The notes: generated from the sequence alone by a model not told the origin. Positions 10,401-20,781 are shown, numbered from the stretch's first letter. The stretch is DNA of 20,781 bases from Paraphysomonas bandaiensis (GCA_965644295.1 CBFFRP010000497.1:1-20781), one strand, 5' to 3'. Program-made: numbers and translations.

Positions 10401-11824
10401 ATGATACACATCCTTCTATTCATACTGCACATATCCCTCTCAATAAGTCAAGATTATGATGAGGATGAAACTGTTAACAAGCGACAGACTATACTCGATA
10501 TAGAGACCTGTGAGACACACACATACATATACACACACATACACATATATAGAGAGTATATTCATGCATACATACCTAGAGCACATGTACACGTATATAT
10601 ACATATATCGAGAGCATATATACATATATATACATACACATAGTCATGTATACATAGTCATGTCTATATAGCGTATATAGCGTATACATGCATTTACATC
10701 CATATGCTATGCACATACTATACCATATCTATTCCATCTACTATATATATATACGTATCTGTGATACAATATTATTATATCTATTAATGTGTTGAATAGG
10801 CTTTAATAACAAATCACTTTCTCTGCCTCGTGGTTGTGAGGAGTGTACAGAGGACCTCATACGGCTGTCTAGGATAGAAGAAACAGTATAACACAGACCT
10901 TATTTTTTACTCATCTGATAAATTTTAATAAATAGGCCATACATATACAATCCGTTTTAAATGACTATGATATTGAAGATCTATTCCGCTTAGGTCACAC
11001 AGTACGCTGTATAGAGACACTTAAATCACTGAGTGTGGTATGTCTGCAGGTAGTTGCGTGGAACAATTTGAAAATGGGCGACATGAAGACAGGTATGAGT
11101 ACAGATTAAAAGAATATTTCCTCCAAACGTGGAAACAATTTGCAGAAACTTTACTGATGCAAATAACAACGAAATTCCAGGAAATAACGTGTTGTACTTG
11201 TCCTCATACGCAGAGGTAAATATGTACATGAGTGGCGACTGATTTGTAACTTCTGTTAGATTTTAATACCAGATATCATCAGTAAAATTACTGATGCCGC
11301 AGATTACGCAATCGAAGCTGCGAAATGGAACACGAGTTCATGGGAACTTGGGATACGCTGTGTCGAAATCCTTCACTACACTACTGGTATATCTACATTG
11401 CTTCCAATGAGTGAGTTCACTTTCCTATATGTACAGGTGCCTCACTGACACGTCACATTGACAGGGATTCGGTGTACACATTGATTATACTCTTGTCTGA
11501 CGTCGATTCTTTTTCTGGAGGCGATCTCATTGTTGAAAATTTCGCAGAGAATGATGAGTTCACGTTTCATCCAGAAAGAGGGGGTGCTATTCTATTCGTC
11601 AGTGAAGCGAACCATGAAGTCACTAGCATTACCAGCGGACATAGGTCATTACTTTTGTTTCCCTGCTTTATGTATAAAACTTCTACAGGTATGCCCTCTG
11701 TGTTGAGTACTGGAAATACGAGTCAGCGACACTAGGATTTATGAGACCAGGAATAGAAGATGCCGAGGAGCCTCGTTCGACTTCGGTTGACTACCCATTA
11801 ACGATTAGCCACGATATATTTTGA
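10401..11824 (+). CDS. Secreted prolyl-4-hydroxylase-like 2OG-Fe(II) oxygenase
   Basis: Exons 10401-10509, 10800-10885, 10936-11037, 11105-11215, 11260-11386, 11437-11644 and 11689-11824 join to 292 aa. The protein opens with a signal peptide (MIHILLFILHISLSISQ), so it should act in the ER or secretory path. The C-terminal half is a double-stranded beta-helix oxygenase of the P4Hc type: iron ligands His185 and Asp187 ('RHIDRDSVYTLIILLSD'), the 'FSGGDL' turn, distal His238 ('EANHEV') and Arg248 ('SGHR'), which would bind 2-oxoglutarate. The usual reaction is hydroxylation of a protein side chain, typically proline, using O2 and 2-oxoglutarate; the substrate here is unknown. The N-terminal half has several cysteines and no domain I recognise. 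Boundaries for introns 5 and 6 were chosen because they give the family pattern ('YTTGASLTRHID', 'SGHRYALCVEYW'). An upstream in-frame ATG at 10371 would bury the signal peptide. Introns 2-6 are only 44-67 nt. Confidence 0.85.
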
Positions 11825-12321
11825 ATATCAAGGGAGTGTAAATTCTCCTACTAGGATTGCTTGCTTGAGCATTAGTGTTCGACTACAATTAAAGACTGTG
11901 TTAATCGTTGTTTATGTTTTTTTTTAAATACCTAATGTTTACTCTTCGGATAATATATGATCCCATCCTAGCGAATACATATTTGACATATCTTTGTGTA
12001 CTACATACTACATAAGCCAAAATTGTAGGATTTCTACTTTCTACCCAGGTGAAGCAGACATTCTCTACACGCTACTGCACAGTGTATCTCGCAGTAACGT
12101 TGAAAAATAGTTATGGACGTGAAACATCCTACTCACTCAAACAACACCAACGCCTCTTTAGGCGATATATTACATAAGTCCCGCAAAAAGTTAGTAAAAT
12201 TTATCAAAAAAACTTACTACGACAGTAGCTTGTATGTTATGACATATGTACCAAAAACGATGACAATTTTCACTTCTGGGCGTTGACTGACACTGCAGTC
12301 TAAGAAAACCTCATACATCTC
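11825..12321. other. Convergent 3' intergenic region
   Basis: About 500 bases lie between the stops of the oxygenase (+) and the ACAD10/11-like gene (-). The region is AT-rich with short T and A runs (for example a T run at about 11916-11925) that would suit 3' untranslated sequence and poly(A) sites. No gene or repeat stands out. Confidence 0.55.
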
Positions 12322-15300
12322 CTACCTTCTTTTACTGGAATATTCCGGCACCTGAGTACGAATTTCGCTCTTTGCCAGAGCCGTTAGGTGTACTTCATCT
12401 GGTCCATCAGCCAACTGCAAAATTCTAGCCCATGTCCAGAAATGGGCTAATGGAGTGTCTTGACTCAACCCCATAGCTCCGTGAGCTTGCATGGAGCGGT
12501 CGATCACTGCCTTTGCCATCCTGGGGGCCACTATTTTGATAGCTGCAATATCGTCCTTGGCAATTTTATTCCCGTATACGTCCATTCGATGAGAGGCGTT
12601 CAAGCATAACAAGCGAGCTTGGTCAATTTCAACACGAGAGTTCGCGATATCTGTTCGAATCGTTCCCTGCTCTGCTAGAGACTTGCCAAATGCAACCCGC
12701 TGAGTGGCCCTCAGACACATTAGCTGTAGAAGACACTCGTAAGTTGCTTGCTATCATATTCATCGCGAGGCAAACAGAAATATAGTATATATTACACCTC
12801 ACATGAAAGAAAGTAGTACCTGCAGTGCTCTCTCGGCTGCACCTATAATTCTCATGCAGTGGTGAATACGACCAGGGCCAAGACGCCCCTGAGCAATTTC
12901 GAACCCTCGTCCTTCGCCTACAATAAAATACAGTACAATGCGTTAAACAAAAAGAATAAAAGTAGTACTCAAATAACTTCATGTACAAACCTAATATAAT
13001 GTTACTCTTCGGAACTCTAACGTCAGTGAACTTCATATCGGCGTGACCATGAGGGGCATCATCATATCCCATTACTCTCATAGGTCTAATGATCTCAATT
13101 CCAGGAGCATCCATGGGAACAAGAACCATGCTACAACACCATTAGGTGTAATACAGCACAGAGCGTATAATATAAATGAGATCATACGGCTACTTGTCGG
13201 AGACATGTACAGTGTACCTTACCTGTGCCTTTTGTGGGGAGGGACTGAGCTAAGGTCACCATGGGTTCTTCCCATGAAAATGGCAACTTTGCATCTGTAC
13301 AACGTTTTGAGCAGAAGGAGATAACATCTAACACAACGGTATACTACAATACCTGGGGTCCATCGCTCCACTGATCCACCACTTAGTACCATTCAACACG
13401 ACATCATCTAAGAACAAAAATAATTACAATATTGCTACGGATAGATATATAGGTCAATCCGAATCAATACGAAATGCAAGTTATGTACTGGCTCGTGGCT
13501 TATCACCTCCATCCACCCGAACGGTAGCTTCCATGTTGGTGGCATCCGAGCTTGCTACCGAAGGCTCAGTCATCGCGAAACAACTCCTGATTTTCCCTAT
13601 ATAGGATATATATTTAGAAATACTAATGTAGCAATATGCATCATACACCCCGGCACCTTCTAAAAGAGGATTTAAGAATGCCTCTTGCTGTTCTTTGCTC
13701 CCGTATCTGGCCAGCACCTCCATATTTCCAGTGTCAGGAGCACTACAATTGAACACTTCAGGTGCTATGAGAGAGTGGCCTGTGAGCTAAGCGCCGAAGT
13801 TAGTGTGATCATAGGGCATGTACTTCAGTATACTAGCGAGTAGTCATAGTCTCAGATTCGTGTGCAGTACAATGAAAGCAATTACTAAGTGCAGTACGAT
13901 ACGAAATGAACATATACTAATAGATACGAGCAACATGTCAGTACTTACCTCTGCCATGATTGCATACTCAAGGTTGGTAAATCCTGCTCCAAATTTTCCG
14001 TTATCAGTTTCCTTGGGTAAAAACATATTCCATAGTCCCTCGCCCCGAGCTTTCAATTTTAATTCTTCCAAAACAGGAGACGGCTACAAGCACATAAAAG
14101 ATGAAATGTCACCCCAGTAAAGACTAATCACAATAAGTAACTATCACAATATCTAACTGAACGAAATGAACAAGACACTACAGTCTTACTGAAATAAGAA
14201 AAGCTGCACACCTGCCATCTATCATTTCCTTCATATCCTGCCATTGCAATTTCATTTTCTCTTGGCATCACATTTTCATTGATAAAACTCTTAAGCTTAC
14301 GTATAGTATCGACTGCCCTGGAACTAAGAAGGCCAGTTCCAACAAACAAATCAATACCGCGGATATCACTTAAATCATTCACGCCCCCTCTGTTTGGAAT
14401 AGTTTCCGCTGAGGCCTGCTGTAAAGGCTTCGTGGCTGAAAACGCACCACCCACAGAGGTTTTTTCGATAGATTTACTGTATTTCATCAGCAACTCTTCC
14501 CCCATTAAGGCGGATAGTTTGGCAAATTCTAAAGCCTCATTCGCGTTGGCTGCACTGGCATTACCCATAAGACTCCTACGGAAATATCATACGTTAAATC
14601 ACACACTTGCAATGCACATGCTGACAAGTGTGCGGAACCCATACGCAAAATAAGTACCACACAATATAGTCATATAAGTGTTTGCCGTGAATACATACCT
14701 CTTGTAGACCCCTTGTAAAATAGCCGTGCACCGGAATAGAGAAAACGCCAAGTAGTAATCGAGTATCTGGCGGGTGTCATTGGCAGTCAGATGAGGCTCA
14801 CCTATGGTTTTATCAGTACATTAGACAAACCACAATAATAATCTAGCAAGCTACGTGTACGATACAAAATAATTATAATGCGGTGTTGCAACGGGCTAAA
14901 ATATGTAGCAGATACCTGGTGTATATATGTCAAGTTGTCTACAGTATATGTCAACTGCTTCATTCAAAGACGGAATACCCAGGGAGGTGATGTCCAATCC
15001 TTTGAGGCCTTTCATGAAGCCATTTTCAGGAGAGAGATGATAGCATAATGAAAGCTGTATAGCGGTTATTAATCAGCAATATATTCAGCATTAAATCACT
15101 ATTATTTGAATTCCGTAGCCTATATACAATGACAAAATATAGTGCACCATAGCTTGCAGCATTTATATTTGAACATTCTAAACAACATATACTCACGTAA
15201 GCAAGATCTGCCAGACCATCACCAAGCGTGGACAGCTCCCAATCCAAGACAGCAGCAACTTCATCGCTGTCGGGTTTATATAAGACGTTGTCGACCCTAT

Positions 15301-16335
15301 AATCACCATGCACAAGGCATGATGTCGGTTCCGCAGAAGTGGGCAACATTCTTGGAAGATTCTCGATTAAGTAATCCATACTGGGGATATTCTCCGTTTC
15401 TGTGGCTTTATACTGACGGCTCCACGTCTTAATTTGACGAGCAATGTAGCCCTTGGTGGCCGCCTGATCTATAATTGAACATTTGTTAGAGGTTACTAGA
15501 ACTAGAACATTAGTTATAATGTGGACAGAAACTTCAAATCATTACGGACAATATATACACGAAATTACCAGTATTTTCAACCCTTTTCCCGAAGGATTCA
15601 AGCCCAACAGCATCTACATCCACCGCGTGTATACGTGCCAATGTATCAATCAGATTGAAATACATTTTAGTGCGAATCGATTTTCGCTTCACGCTACCCA
15701 TTGCCGCATCCTTGTAGAAGTTACCTTCAACAAAATCTACAGTTCCGATATACAATTATGAGAAGGGTAAAGTGAAATATCTGAGTACATTAAACACAAA
15801 CTTGATAACGCTAACGAACAGGGATATATACCAACATAATATATATCATTATAAGGTATACTTATCATACCATAGACAAAGAATGGTGACCCAATAATAC
15901 TCTTATCATCACAGTATAATCGAGTTTTAGGTACTGGTACATTTGTCTATATATGAAAACATATTAATTCTATAATAATAATCTAAAATATTCTTATATT
16001 ACCTTATTTAATGCTGTCATAACATGATATTCTCTATCTACAGCATGTGCTCCAGGTAATAAATCACCAGGTGGTTGTTTTCTGATTGTATATTTCATAC
16101 CACATGATGTTATTATCATAAATGTTGGATTACTTTGACCATGTGTAAATTGTTTAATAGTATAATTTGATTGTTGTTGAAATCCATTTAGTTGATGATG
16201 TTGTAGATAGTTGATTAAGTTGGTTTCATTAAATTGATGATTAGAACGTATGGATGTAGTTGGTGATGATGTTGTTGTTGTACTGAAATGTTTCAGTAAT
16301 GATGAGAATGTAAACTTTTTACGAGATGTTAACAT
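12322..16335 (-). CDS. ACAD10/11-like protein: APH kinase-like domain fused to acyl-CoA dehydrogenase
   Basis: Fifteen exons (16335-16003, 15946-15871, 15736-15569, 15468-15197, 15054-14916, 14801-14699, 14575-14212, 14083-13949, 13786-13657, 13596-13507, 13407-13353, 13294-13223, 13130-12991, 12917-12820, 12723-12322) join to 858 aa. The first 30 or so residues are basic and Ser/Thr-rich ([17 protein letters not shown]), like a mitochondrial presequence. Residues about 35-340 form an aminoglycoside-phosphotransferase-type kinase fold: THGQSNPTF loop, Lys86, Glu102, catalytic HGDYRVDN (246-253) and metal-binding DWE (268-270). From about 440 to the end is a FAD acyl-CoA dehydrogenase: [21 protein letters not shown] (579-585), GLSQD (811-814) and LADGPDEVH (829-837), the ACAD10/11 pattern. 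In animals, ACAD10/11 act on 4-hydroxy fatty acyl-CoAs, with the kinase phosphorylating the hydroxyl before the dehydrogenase module removes it; the same use here is inferred. No PTS1 is present (ends KRR). The gene is divergent from the quinone oxidoreductase. Confidence 0.93.
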
Positions 16336-16412
16336 TTTAATAGTAATGTTTATATATATGTATGTATATATTGTGATGATGTTATGTATGTATGTATAGA
16401 TAGAGTCGATAG

Positions 16413-16443
<31 letters not shown>

Positions 16444-16937
16444 TGTACATGTATACTTGGAAGTGTAGAGGATATGACAGTCTCTATTGTACATACATAC
16501 ACACATACATGTACATGCATACATACATACATAAATCGTATACAGTATCCAGATTCGAAAGAACAGCAAGAAGAACAAGATCTTTATCAGCCATTACACT
16601 TCAATATAACTCCAATAACTGAAAATTGCTATTTTTTGGATAAATTATTGAAATATTTACATTATTATTTCATATAGAATGCCATTTTTTATAAAAATCC
16701 CTGCAAAAAGTTTGATATTATGTATAATATCGGGGATTTACAGAAATGCATCTTGCGTAATTGATAGAATTCTGCGTTAATCATGTAGGCATACTCCTGT
16801 ATACCGGTATACTCACGGTATATCATGTATAGATATCTATTCCATACACAAAGATCCAGAGCTCTATACAGATGCATGCATATATATGCAATATATGCAA
16901 CCAAAACTATTAAATAGTGGTAATATAGAATAAACTA
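16336..16937. promoter_or_regulatory. Shared 602-bp divergent intergenic region with CATA/TATG microsatellites
   Basis: The region separates the start codons of the ACAD10/11-like (-) and quinone oxidoreductase (+) genes, so it must hold both promoters unless an unseen gene intervenes. On the plus strand, TATG runs cover about 16360-16450 and a CATA run covers about 16488-16532, forming an interrupted inverted arrangement able to fold back. Each run reads CATA on the strand leading towards the gene it faces. The right part is AT-rich with ATGCATGCATATATATGCA-type alternating sequence at about 16873-16900. Confidence 0.5.
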
Positions 16938-18131
16938 ATGGTTATGATTGGAATAAGAACCCGTATATTACATTTTAGCCATTCATGTAAGCATTATCGT
17001 CAGAGATATTTGCATAAAGCTGTAGTGCAAAGGATTGCAACAGATCCGTTGCAAGCTATAGATAATATTACATTCGATACACTCAAACTTCCTTCCATAC
17101 AATCACTACCATCAAATGCTGTTATTATAAAAGTAAAAAGTGTTGCAGTTCATTGGGTGGATCTGTTGATGATGAGTGGTCAATATCAACATGCTCCACC
17201 GGTACCATATACGCCCGGACTGGAGTATGCTGGTGAAATAGTATCCACAGGAACAGAAGTGAAAACTTGTCATCCTGGCGATCAAGTGTATGTTGACATA
17301 TTTTCTGCTGGTCCTAGAAGTTATGGGGAATATCAGACGTACGGGGGGTTGGCGACTCACAGTATTGCTCCTGTGTCTGCAGTCAACAAGATCCCAACGC
17401 AGTTCGATTATGATATGGCGGCCTCGTTTTCAGGCGCATACGAAACTTCCCACCATGCGCTTGTAAAGTGTGCTGACGTAAAGCAAGGTGAAACTGTTTT
17501 AATTCATGGTGCTACAGGAGCTTCAGGAATGGCTGCTGTGCAAATCTGCTCTGCCCTGGGAGTCAATGTCATAGCAACAGGCGGTAGTGACGAAAAACTC
17601 AGCACTGTGACCTCTCGTGGATGTCTCGGTGAAGGACGGGTGCTGGGAACTTGGAATTATCGGGATTCTTCATTATCGTTGCGAGAAGTGGTACAACAAT
17701 ACGCTCCGATTGGTAAGGTCGATGTCGTGTTTGACACTGTTGGAGGAGCGAAATTGTCTGAAGATAGCCTTCGGTGTATGACCTTCGGAGGACGGTACTG
17801 TGTGGTAGGGTGGACGTCAACACCATTTGCAGGTGGGGGACGGGCAGCTGGGGCTCAACAGGCTACTGCGAACACTATTCCAACCAATTTGATCATGATG
17901 AAAGGTGTTCGCGTCATAGGATGTCCTGTGGCCATTCACACAAAACTTGAGCCTAATATACGGTATTCTAGAGTTAATCATCTGAATTCGCTTGTGGAGA
18001 AGGGTCTCTTGCGACCATACGTATCTCACCGGTTTCCATTTACCCTCGAAGGAGTGAAAGATGCTTTAACTGCAAAGTGGACCAGAAAAGTAACAGGAAC
18101 GGCTATTGTTCATCCTGACAGTGACGAGTAA
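16938..18131 (+). CDS. Zinc-free MDR NADPH:quinone oxidoreductase (zeta-crystallin/QOR-like)
   Basis: A single open frame of 397 aa. The first 30 residues are rich in Arg, His and hydrophobics without acids (MVMIGIRTRILHF...), like a mitochondrial presequence. The rest is a medium-chain dehydrogenase/reductase: GroES-like part with 'VHWVDLLMMSGQY' and 'YTPGLEYAGE' (91-100), Rossmann part with HGATGASGMAAVQ (190-202), then 'VDVVFDTVGG' and a C-terminal 'KVTGTAIVHP'. The catalytic-zinc cysteine and the structural-zinc cysteine loop of alcohol dehydrogenases are absent, which points to the quinone/enone reductase branch using NADPH. The exact substrate cannot be read from sequence; an acyl-CoA or enone reductase is possible, given the divergent acyl-CoA dehydrogenase neighbour. 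It is the only intron-free gene here. An in-frame ATG two codons downstream (16944) is an alternative start. Confidence 0.92.
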   Translation: MVMIGIRTRILHFSHSCKHYRQRYLHKAVVQRIATDPLQAIDNITFDTLKLPSIQSLPSNAVIIKVKSVAVHWVDLLMMSGQYQHAPPVPYTPGLEYAGEIVSTGTEVKTCHPGDQVYVDIFSAGPRSYGEYQTYGGLATHSIAPVSAVNKIPTQFDYDMAASFSGAYETSHHALVKCADVKQGETVLIHGATGASGMAAVQICSALGVNVIATGGSDEKLSTVTSRGCLGEGRVLGTWNYRDSSLSLREVVQQYAPIGKVDVVFDTVGGAKLSEDSLRCMTFGGRYCVVGWTSTPFAGGGRAAGAQQATANTIPTNLIMMKGVRVIGCPVAIHTKLEPNIRYSRVNHLNSLVEKGLLRPYVSHRFPFTLEGVKDALTAKWTRKVTGTAIVHPDSDE

Positions 18132-18480
18132 TGCAGCTATTTGAATTTAGAAATATAGCTGTTCTACTTCTGTGATGTGACGATTGTATAGCTTGTTTAG
18201 TTTGATGCAAACAAATTGTGAGAAGTACTACCGGCTATAATTGATAAAAGTAATTTTATGTAATATCCTAAACAATGAAATCAGATGTTATATATCGATA
18301 CGGCCCATAGATTCTGAAAATAATTATGGAGGACATGTGTGCGTTTAGGTACGTAGTATTCTTAAAAGGAGATCACTAGGTCTTATGTGACAAACGCCAG
18401 GGTAAGAACACAAAAATGTTTTTAGTACAATTAGACTTAATACGATAGTGACATTCTATCTCGCTCCTTACTAAAGTTAG
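18132..18480. other. Convergent 3' intergenic region
   Basis: About 350 AT-rich bases lie between the stops of the quinone oxidoreductase (+) and the enolase-like gene (-). I see no gene or notable repeat; it probably holds both 3' untranslated regions. Confidence 0.55.
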
Positions 18481-20409
18481 TTAACGCCTAAACTTGGTTC
18501 CTATGAAAGTAATTGCTTCGTCTTCGCGACGTATTTCCAGTAACCGATTGTACTTGCAACCATATTCTAATGAATGCAACCCCCCTCCCATAAACTGCCC
18601 GGCACCAACACCTACGGCAAAGTCTGATATAAAGGTATCCGTAGTCTCAGGAGATTCTTCAGCACATGCTATTACAATCCCCCAGCCTATCTCGCGAGCG
18701 GTTTTGCACATTTCAATCGCATTTGATATAGAACCAACTTTTTCCAGTCGAATCTGCACACTTCATTATAAACAGTATTCGGATATCTAAATCGGTACCT
18801 TGATGGCATCAAATACTGCTTCATTCGCAAGCATCCTCATTTCCTCGGGGTTCTTACATGCAGTGTCTGCAATGATCTGAATATGACATGAATCATCACC
18901 TCCAACACCACCCATTGAATAATTCAATTCCCTAGTGCTGCCATCTGCCTTGAGAGTATCAATCGTCTCGGTGATACGCTATAATGCAAAAACAATAACG
19001 TTACATACCATTCTCACATGACATAATAATAGTTAGAACACAGCACATGCAACAGCTTCGTTAGTTGCACCAATGACAGTTCACTAACCCCTTTAAGATT
19101 TCGTAAGGAGGGAATGTCCTGAACATGAAGAGGGTCTTCGATAGCAACAACCTCAAATTCTTTCCATTGAGAAATAATGTTTTCCACTACATCAGTGCCT
19201 GATGCTGTAGGTTCGTCGCCATTAAATGTATATACGATCTCCTTTTCGCCATCTTCCTGTAATCAGAGTAAGTTATGGACGTTGTACAATAACTACAGTG
19301 TAGCTACAATGACAACAAGTATCGTCCATAATGTAGCATTGTGTCAAATACCTCCTGTGATATTTTTACGAAATTGCCGCCTTTGTAATCCACAGCTACT
19401 TTGACAGCTAGGCCTTCCCTCTCTTCGGTTTCATCTAGAGCAGACATAACTAGCTGTAAAAATTATGTTAAATATCATCTACAAATAAGTACGAGATGAA
19501 TTTACGAACAGTTGTCGTAATATGCAAGCATATAATAGAGTTGGTTTACCGTTAAGGTTTCTTCCATACTAGTAGCAGCCACTTGCATGCACCCAGATGA
19601 CGGAATTGATAGAGTAGCATTTTGTTTTGCGAGCTCCGAATATAGTCGGCTACCAGCTTGCAATAACGTCTCCAACGACGAATCCAGAGAGGAAGCAGAA
19701 ATGGGATACATATGCACCGTCTGCGTCCGCTTCTCAGAAAGATCACCAACAGTTCTGGACAGCACGGTAGGAATAGGGAGGGGGATTCTCGGCTCAGTGG
19801 ACGTAAGCTCTGAAATATATTGGTAAAGTGGTTGACCTTTATGGCGTGCACCTGCACGGGAACAAGCTATAGACACAGCCAATAATATCGCCGGGTCCAC
19901 CCCTATTATCACAGATCATCACTTTAATCTACATGCACACAATACACATACCAGCCAAGCCTTGCAACAACTCGTCTACTTTACTCATTTCTCTTGGATC
20001 TACCTTTTTCAGTGCATCATCAATTTTTACTTGGGATACAGTAAAGTCTTCAAACTTTGGAACAGCATCATCTATATCAATAGGAAATGCCACTCGACCT
20101 AAAAGAATATAAGCCTATACTTATAATACATATATATATAACAATACCAGTAAATGGGCCCAAATTAGTCATAACAGATGCTTCAATCCCACATGCACAA
20201 CATCCTCCTAATATCGGATGTAAAGTAACTTCAATTACTTCAGGCATTGTTTTTGCTTCAATTAATTTAGATATTTCAACATATGGATTAGTTGGACGTC
20301 TTTCAATAATATCATTAATAGTTTCATCAAGTATTTCTTCAATACAATATAATTTTAAATATTCTTCAATGATTTGTCGATCACTATTCTCATGACTTTC
20401 ATCATCCAT
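18481..20409 (-). CDS. Enolase-4-like protein with N-terminal DPY-30/RIIa-like segment, probably non-catalytic
   Basis: Exons 20409-20148, 20098-19952, 19902-19550, 19453-19352, 19256-19089, 18978-18799 and 18753-18481 join to 494 aa. Residues about 10-50 (DRQIIEEYLKLYCIEEILDE..., RRPTNPYVEI) resemble the dimerisation/docking helices of RIIa/DPY-30 proteins, as in ENO4 of animal sperm tails. The remainder is a diverged enolase. The metal-binding triad is kept: Asp276 ('VAVDY'), Glu328 ('AIEDP') and Asp382 ('IIADT'). Against ordinary enolase the catalytic lysine of 'LLKVNQIG' aligns with Arg406 ('IRLEKVG'), the 'SHRSGE' loop is replaced by 'ACAEESPE' with two extra residues, and the substrate lysine after 'GQ' aligns with Met459 ('GQFMGGG'). 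So 2-phosphoglycerate dehydration is unlikely, and a structural flagellar role is inferred. The start is the first ATG after a microsatellite-coded stretch. Exon 1 is much richer in A/T than exons 3-7. Confidence 0.87.
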
Positions 20410-20781
20410 ATTATATGATTGATATATAAGATGTAATAGATAAGGATTATAGTATTGTAAAGTATATATATATGGAATTATGAGGGAGTGAGATGGATGT
20501 GTATGTATGTACTGCTGGGTGTGTAAAGGATCTCTATGTAGATGTATATGTAGATGGATGTAGATACTGTATATGTATGTTAATATATGAAGATGTATGT
20601 AGGTATATATATGTGTATGTAGTCCTCTGTATGTATATCCAACATACAGACATATGTGTAACGGATAGAGAGTGTATATATACAGAGTATACTGCTGCTG
20701 TATACTACTGTACATGGATTGATCTTGTATATATTTTTTGTGCATACAATACAAAAAAAAAACTTATAAATTCCTAAAACT
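20410..20781 (-). repeat. CATA/TATG microsatellite-rich 5' flank of the enolase-like gene
   Basis: Plus-strand TATG, TGTA and ATATGTA tracts (about 20495-20650) precede the enolase-like gene; on its sense strand they read CATA/TACA with very little G. The window ends in an A run at 20751-20761. No further gene is visible, though 370 bases is too short to exclude a first exon of a neighbour. Confidence 0.6.

Noticed and set aside
11038-11104. Two tiny introns (about 12 nt each) in the oxygenase instead of one 67-nt intron
   Set aside because: Introns of 12 nt are implausible, and the single intron gives the continuous sequence 'SLSVIKRIFPPNVETICRNF'.
13596-13786. Reading exon 9 of the ACAD10/11-like gene straight through the donor at 13656
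   Set aside because: The read-through loses the family pattern; splicing 13657 to 13596 restores '[15 protein letters not shown]' exactly.
16336-16578. In-frame upstream extension of the ACAD10/11-like protein
   Set aside because: It is microsatellite-coded (IHTYIH-type) and lies before a better ATG at 16335 that begins a presequence-like peptide.
20410-20754. In-frame upstream extension of the enolase-like protein
   Set aside because: It has the same microsatellite translation; the ATG at 20409 gives a clean start before the docking-like helices.

Overview
The window is nuclear DNA of a eukaryote. It carries spliced protein genes with short GT-AG introns (mostly about 44-105 nt), long AT-rich gaps and abundant CATA/TATG microsatellites. 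The best guess for the lineage is a stramenopile (heterokont). The long run of PSGQPTGQPS-type repeats joined to an 'SNxGxVYC ... LTPSTNYTLYC' ectodomain is a pattern I associate with brown algae, pelagophytes, diatoms and relatives, and the calcium pump has an insert I recall from algal/heterokont pumps. An enolase-4-like gene with a DPY-30/RIIa-like N-terminus hints at a flagellated cell. These lineage calls rest on memory of families, not on a search.

Layout. 1-3331 (-): a GQPS-repeat surface protein, incomplete at both ends and broken by a cluster of single-base insertions. 3332-4729: AT-rich gap with one possible Cys-rich exon. 4730-8284 (+): plasma-membrane-type Ca2+ ATPase, 7 exons, 1042 aa. 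8285-10400: gap holding a 12/14-bp tandem array and CATA microsatellites. 10401-11824 (+): secreted prolyl-4-hydroxylase-like 2OG-Fe(II) oxygenase, 7 exons, 292 aa. 12322-16335 (-): ACAD10/11-like protein (APH kinase domain plus acyl-CoA dehydrogenase), 15 exons, 858 aa. 16336-16937: divergent intergenic region. 16938-18131 (+): single-exon zinc-free MDR quinone oxidoreductase, 397 aa. 18481-20409 (-): enolase-4-like protein, 7 exons, 494 aa. 20410-20781: microsatellite-rich 5' flank. Each spliced model closes in frame with a length divisible by three, which supports the hand-drawn exon boundaries.

How the genes relate. There is no operon-like logic. The ACAD10/11-like and quinone-oxidoreductase genes are divergent, share a 602-bp intergenic region and both have basic, Arg-rich N-termini that look mitochondrial, so shared control is plausible. 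The most unusual points are: (1) a G-poor, CATA-rich leader on the sense strand just upstream of four of the five mapped start codons, followed by AT-rich 5' exons and more GC-balanced 3' exons; (2) an enolase-like protein that keeps the metal ligands but has lost both catalytic lysines; (3) a calcium pump with an extra hydrophobic segment after M10; and (4) an insertion-only indel cluster in the GQPS array that looks like an assembly artefact or gene decay.
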